A DNA stretch of 22,684 bases, taken from positions 1-22,684 of IMG/VR virus record IMGVR_UViG_3300009507_000138; one strand, given 5' to 3'. The notes beneath the pieces were generated by a model that searched no databases, was not told the origin of the DNA, and worked only from the letters and a program-made list of their open reading frames with translations. Position 1 is the stretch's first letter; each line of letters begins with the position of its first letter. The DNA is from a virus. The position numbers and the translations under genes are program-made. This document shows, piece after piece, positions 21,375 through 22,684 of the stretch.

Positions 21375-22113
21375 ACACACTATTAAAGAGTTAAAAGGTT
21401 TTTCTGGTAGTAAAATATATTTAATGAGAAACAATACTGGTTTGTTTATTAGAAAAATGGAAAATGTTGATAGAAACTATATTAAATTAAACGAACTATC
21501 TCAACATTTTAATGTGCCTAAAGTTTACACTTACGGTAACAACGTTTTAGATATGGAATATATACACGGACTAGATATGAAATCTTATTTAGCTGTTAGA
21601 GATACAAAAAGACTTACAGATTTTTTAACAGATACATTATCTAAATTTAGTGATGATGTACAAATGAACGATTATACAAGTGTTTATGTAGATAAACTAA
21701 AATATATAAAACTACCTAGTGAAATAATATTTACTAAAGAACAATTATTAGAAAAGTTACCTAAAAGATTACCTAGATCAAAATACTTTGGTGATCTAAC
21801 ACTAGAAAATATAATATATGGTGAAGATGGTCAGTTTTATTTTATAGATGGTATGACAAGTGAATATGATTCATATATATTTGATATAGCTAAGTTAAGA
21901 CAAGATTTAGAATGTAAATGGTTTTTAAGAGACACTAAATTATTATTAGATGTTAAAGTAGAAAATATACAGGATAAATTATTAGAAAAGTTTGAACTAG
22001 CAAATAATAATTATATACTAATATTAATGTTATTAAGAGTTTATAGATATACAAAACCATTTAGTAAAGAAGAGGCATTATTAATAAAAGAAATGAATAG
22101 ACTATGGAAATAA
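21331..22113 (+). CDS. APH/choline-kinase-like phosphotransferase
   Basis: From the ATG at 21331 the protein has 260 residues with the aminoglycoside-phosphotransferase/choline-kinase fold. A GFSGSKIYLM segment stands for the nucleotide loop, YFGDLTLENII holds the catalytic-loop D155 and N160, and FYFIDGM holds the metal-binding D173, followed by YIFDIAKLRQDLE. The usual H of HGD is replaced by F (FGDLTLEN). Start codons at 21331, 21334 and 21367 are all possible, with no clear ribosome site; 21331 preserves the first strand before the loop. The overlap with the upstream gene is 44 bases. It probably phosphorylates a sugar or small alcohol that the next enzyme then activates. Confidence 0.75.
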   Translation: MMTSSISIVKIPMNEHTIKELKGFSGSKIYLMRNNTGLFIRKMENVDRNYIKLNELSQHFNVPKVYTYGNNVLDMEYIHGLDMKSYLAVRDTKRLTDFLTDTLSKFSDDVQMNDYTSVYVDKLKYIKLPSEIIFTKEQLLEKLPKRLPRSKYFGDLTLENIIYGEDGQFYFIDGMTSEYDSYIFDIAKLRQDLECKWFLRDTKLLLDVKVENIQDKLLEKFELANNNYILILMLLRVYRYTKPFSKEEALLIKEMNRLWK

Positions 22114-22684
22114 TTTTACCAGCGGCTGGATTATCAACTAGATTTCCTAATATGAGACCAAAATTTACCTTAACTGATTACAAGGGTATGATGATGTTTG
22201 AGAGGGCAATACAATACTACATTGGCAAATACAACGTTACAATAGGAATATTAAAAGAACACGACACAAAATATAATATATCAACATACATAAAAAATAC
22301 ATATGATAAGCTTGTCAATGTAGTTGTACTGGACGAACTCACAACAGGACCTGCTCATACGGTATATGAAATACTAAAGAGGGCCAACATATCAGACGAT
22401 AACGAATTTTTTATAAAAGATTGTGATAGTTTCTTTGATCACATACCAACAGAGGGTAATTATGTTTGTGTATCAAGTATTACTGAACACGAAGTATTAA
22501 AGAGATTGTCTAGTAAATCATTTGTTATATCAAACGACCAAGGTATCATAAACGGTATCATAGAAAAGAAAGTGGTGTCAGATAAGTTTTGTGTAGGTGG
22601 TTATAAGTTTGATAACGTAGGTTTATACAAACGAACATATGAAAAATTACAAAGTAAAAATGTAAAAGAAATATTTGTATCTCA
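22104..22684 (+). CDS. Sugar (or phospho-alcohol) nucleotidyltransferase, partial at right edge
   Basis: The ATG at 22104 overlaps the kinase gene by 10 bases, and the frame stays open for 193 residues to the window edge. The start is the signature of the NTP-transferase family: LPAAGLSTRFPNMRPK (5-20), with R13 and K20 binding the triphosphate. TTGPAHTVYEI (80-90) is the sugar- and base-side loop, and KDCDSFF with D106 and D108 gives the metal site. The family includes RmlA, HddC-like and LicC-like enzymes that make dTDP-, GDP- or CDP-activated compounds; which one cannot be told. The TTGPAHT loop is not a clear RmlA match. It could provide the donor for the RmlB-like path or a separate CDP-linked group. 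Confidence 0.8.
   Translation, partial: MEIILPAAGLSTRFPNMRPKFTLTDYKGMMMFERAIQYYIGKYNVTIGILKEHDTKYNISTYIKNTYDKLVNVVVLDELTTGPAHTVYEILKRANISDDNEFFIKDCDSFFDHIPTEGNYVCVSSITEHEVLKRLSSKSFVISNDQGIINGIIEKKVVSDKFCVGGYKFDNVGLYKRTYEKLQSKNVKEIFVS

Overview
The window is very AT-rich, fully coding on the + strand, and reads as part of the genome of a marine T4-like tailed phage (myovirus), of the kind known from cyanophages and Pelagibacter phages. The main grounds are a T4 gp61-type primase directly followed by phage class Ia ribonucleotide reductase genes in the order nrdA - small unknown gene - nrdB, a TATAAATA box of the T4 late-promoter type in an intergenic gap, and extreme gene packing. No rRNA, tRNA, insertion sequence or CRISPR array was seen. 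The host cannot be named from the sequence.

Region A (1-4434) is a cassette of envelope-directed proteins: a partial coiled-coil ORF, two small exported or anchored proteins that share a Cys-containing C-terminal motif, a 256-residue secreted protein with a Ser/Thr/Asn-rich linker and a coiled coil, a 613-residue secreted protein (beta-rich N-terminal part, very long glutamate-rich middle, helical C-terminus), a possible 39-residue membrane peptide overlapping its signal-peptide region, and two coiled-coil proteins with a membrane helix at opposite ends. A likely late promoter precedes the 256-residue gene. I can assign no function here; virion surface, lysis or envelope remodelling are all possible.

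Region B (4478-10297) is replication and nucleotide metabolism: gp61-like primase, NrdA, a conserved-looking unknown, NrdB, a small zinc ribbon and a RuvC/RNase H-fold nuclease. A sigma70-like promoter lies in the 43-base gap before the primase gene.

Region C (10269-22684, running off the right edge) is a glycan module. It holds about six glycosyltransferases or glycosyltransferase-like proteins, a cupin, an RmlB-like 4,6-dehydratase, two SAM methyltransferases, a sugar N-formyltransferase, a GFO/IDH/MocA oxidoreductase, a DegT/DnrJ-type PLP aminotransferase, a very small SET-domain protein, an APH-like kinase and a sugar nucleotidyltransferase. Together these suggest the phage makes and transfers an N-formylated amino-deoxy sugar, probably decorated further by methylation. 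The acceptor could be host LPS or capsule, or a phage component.

From 4478 to the right edge there is no non-coding base between consecutive genes. Junctions are abutting, TAATG, ATGA, or longer overlaps, implying translational coupling along one or few long transcripts. Several starts were set from these junctions and from ribosome binding sites; these choices are given with each gene.
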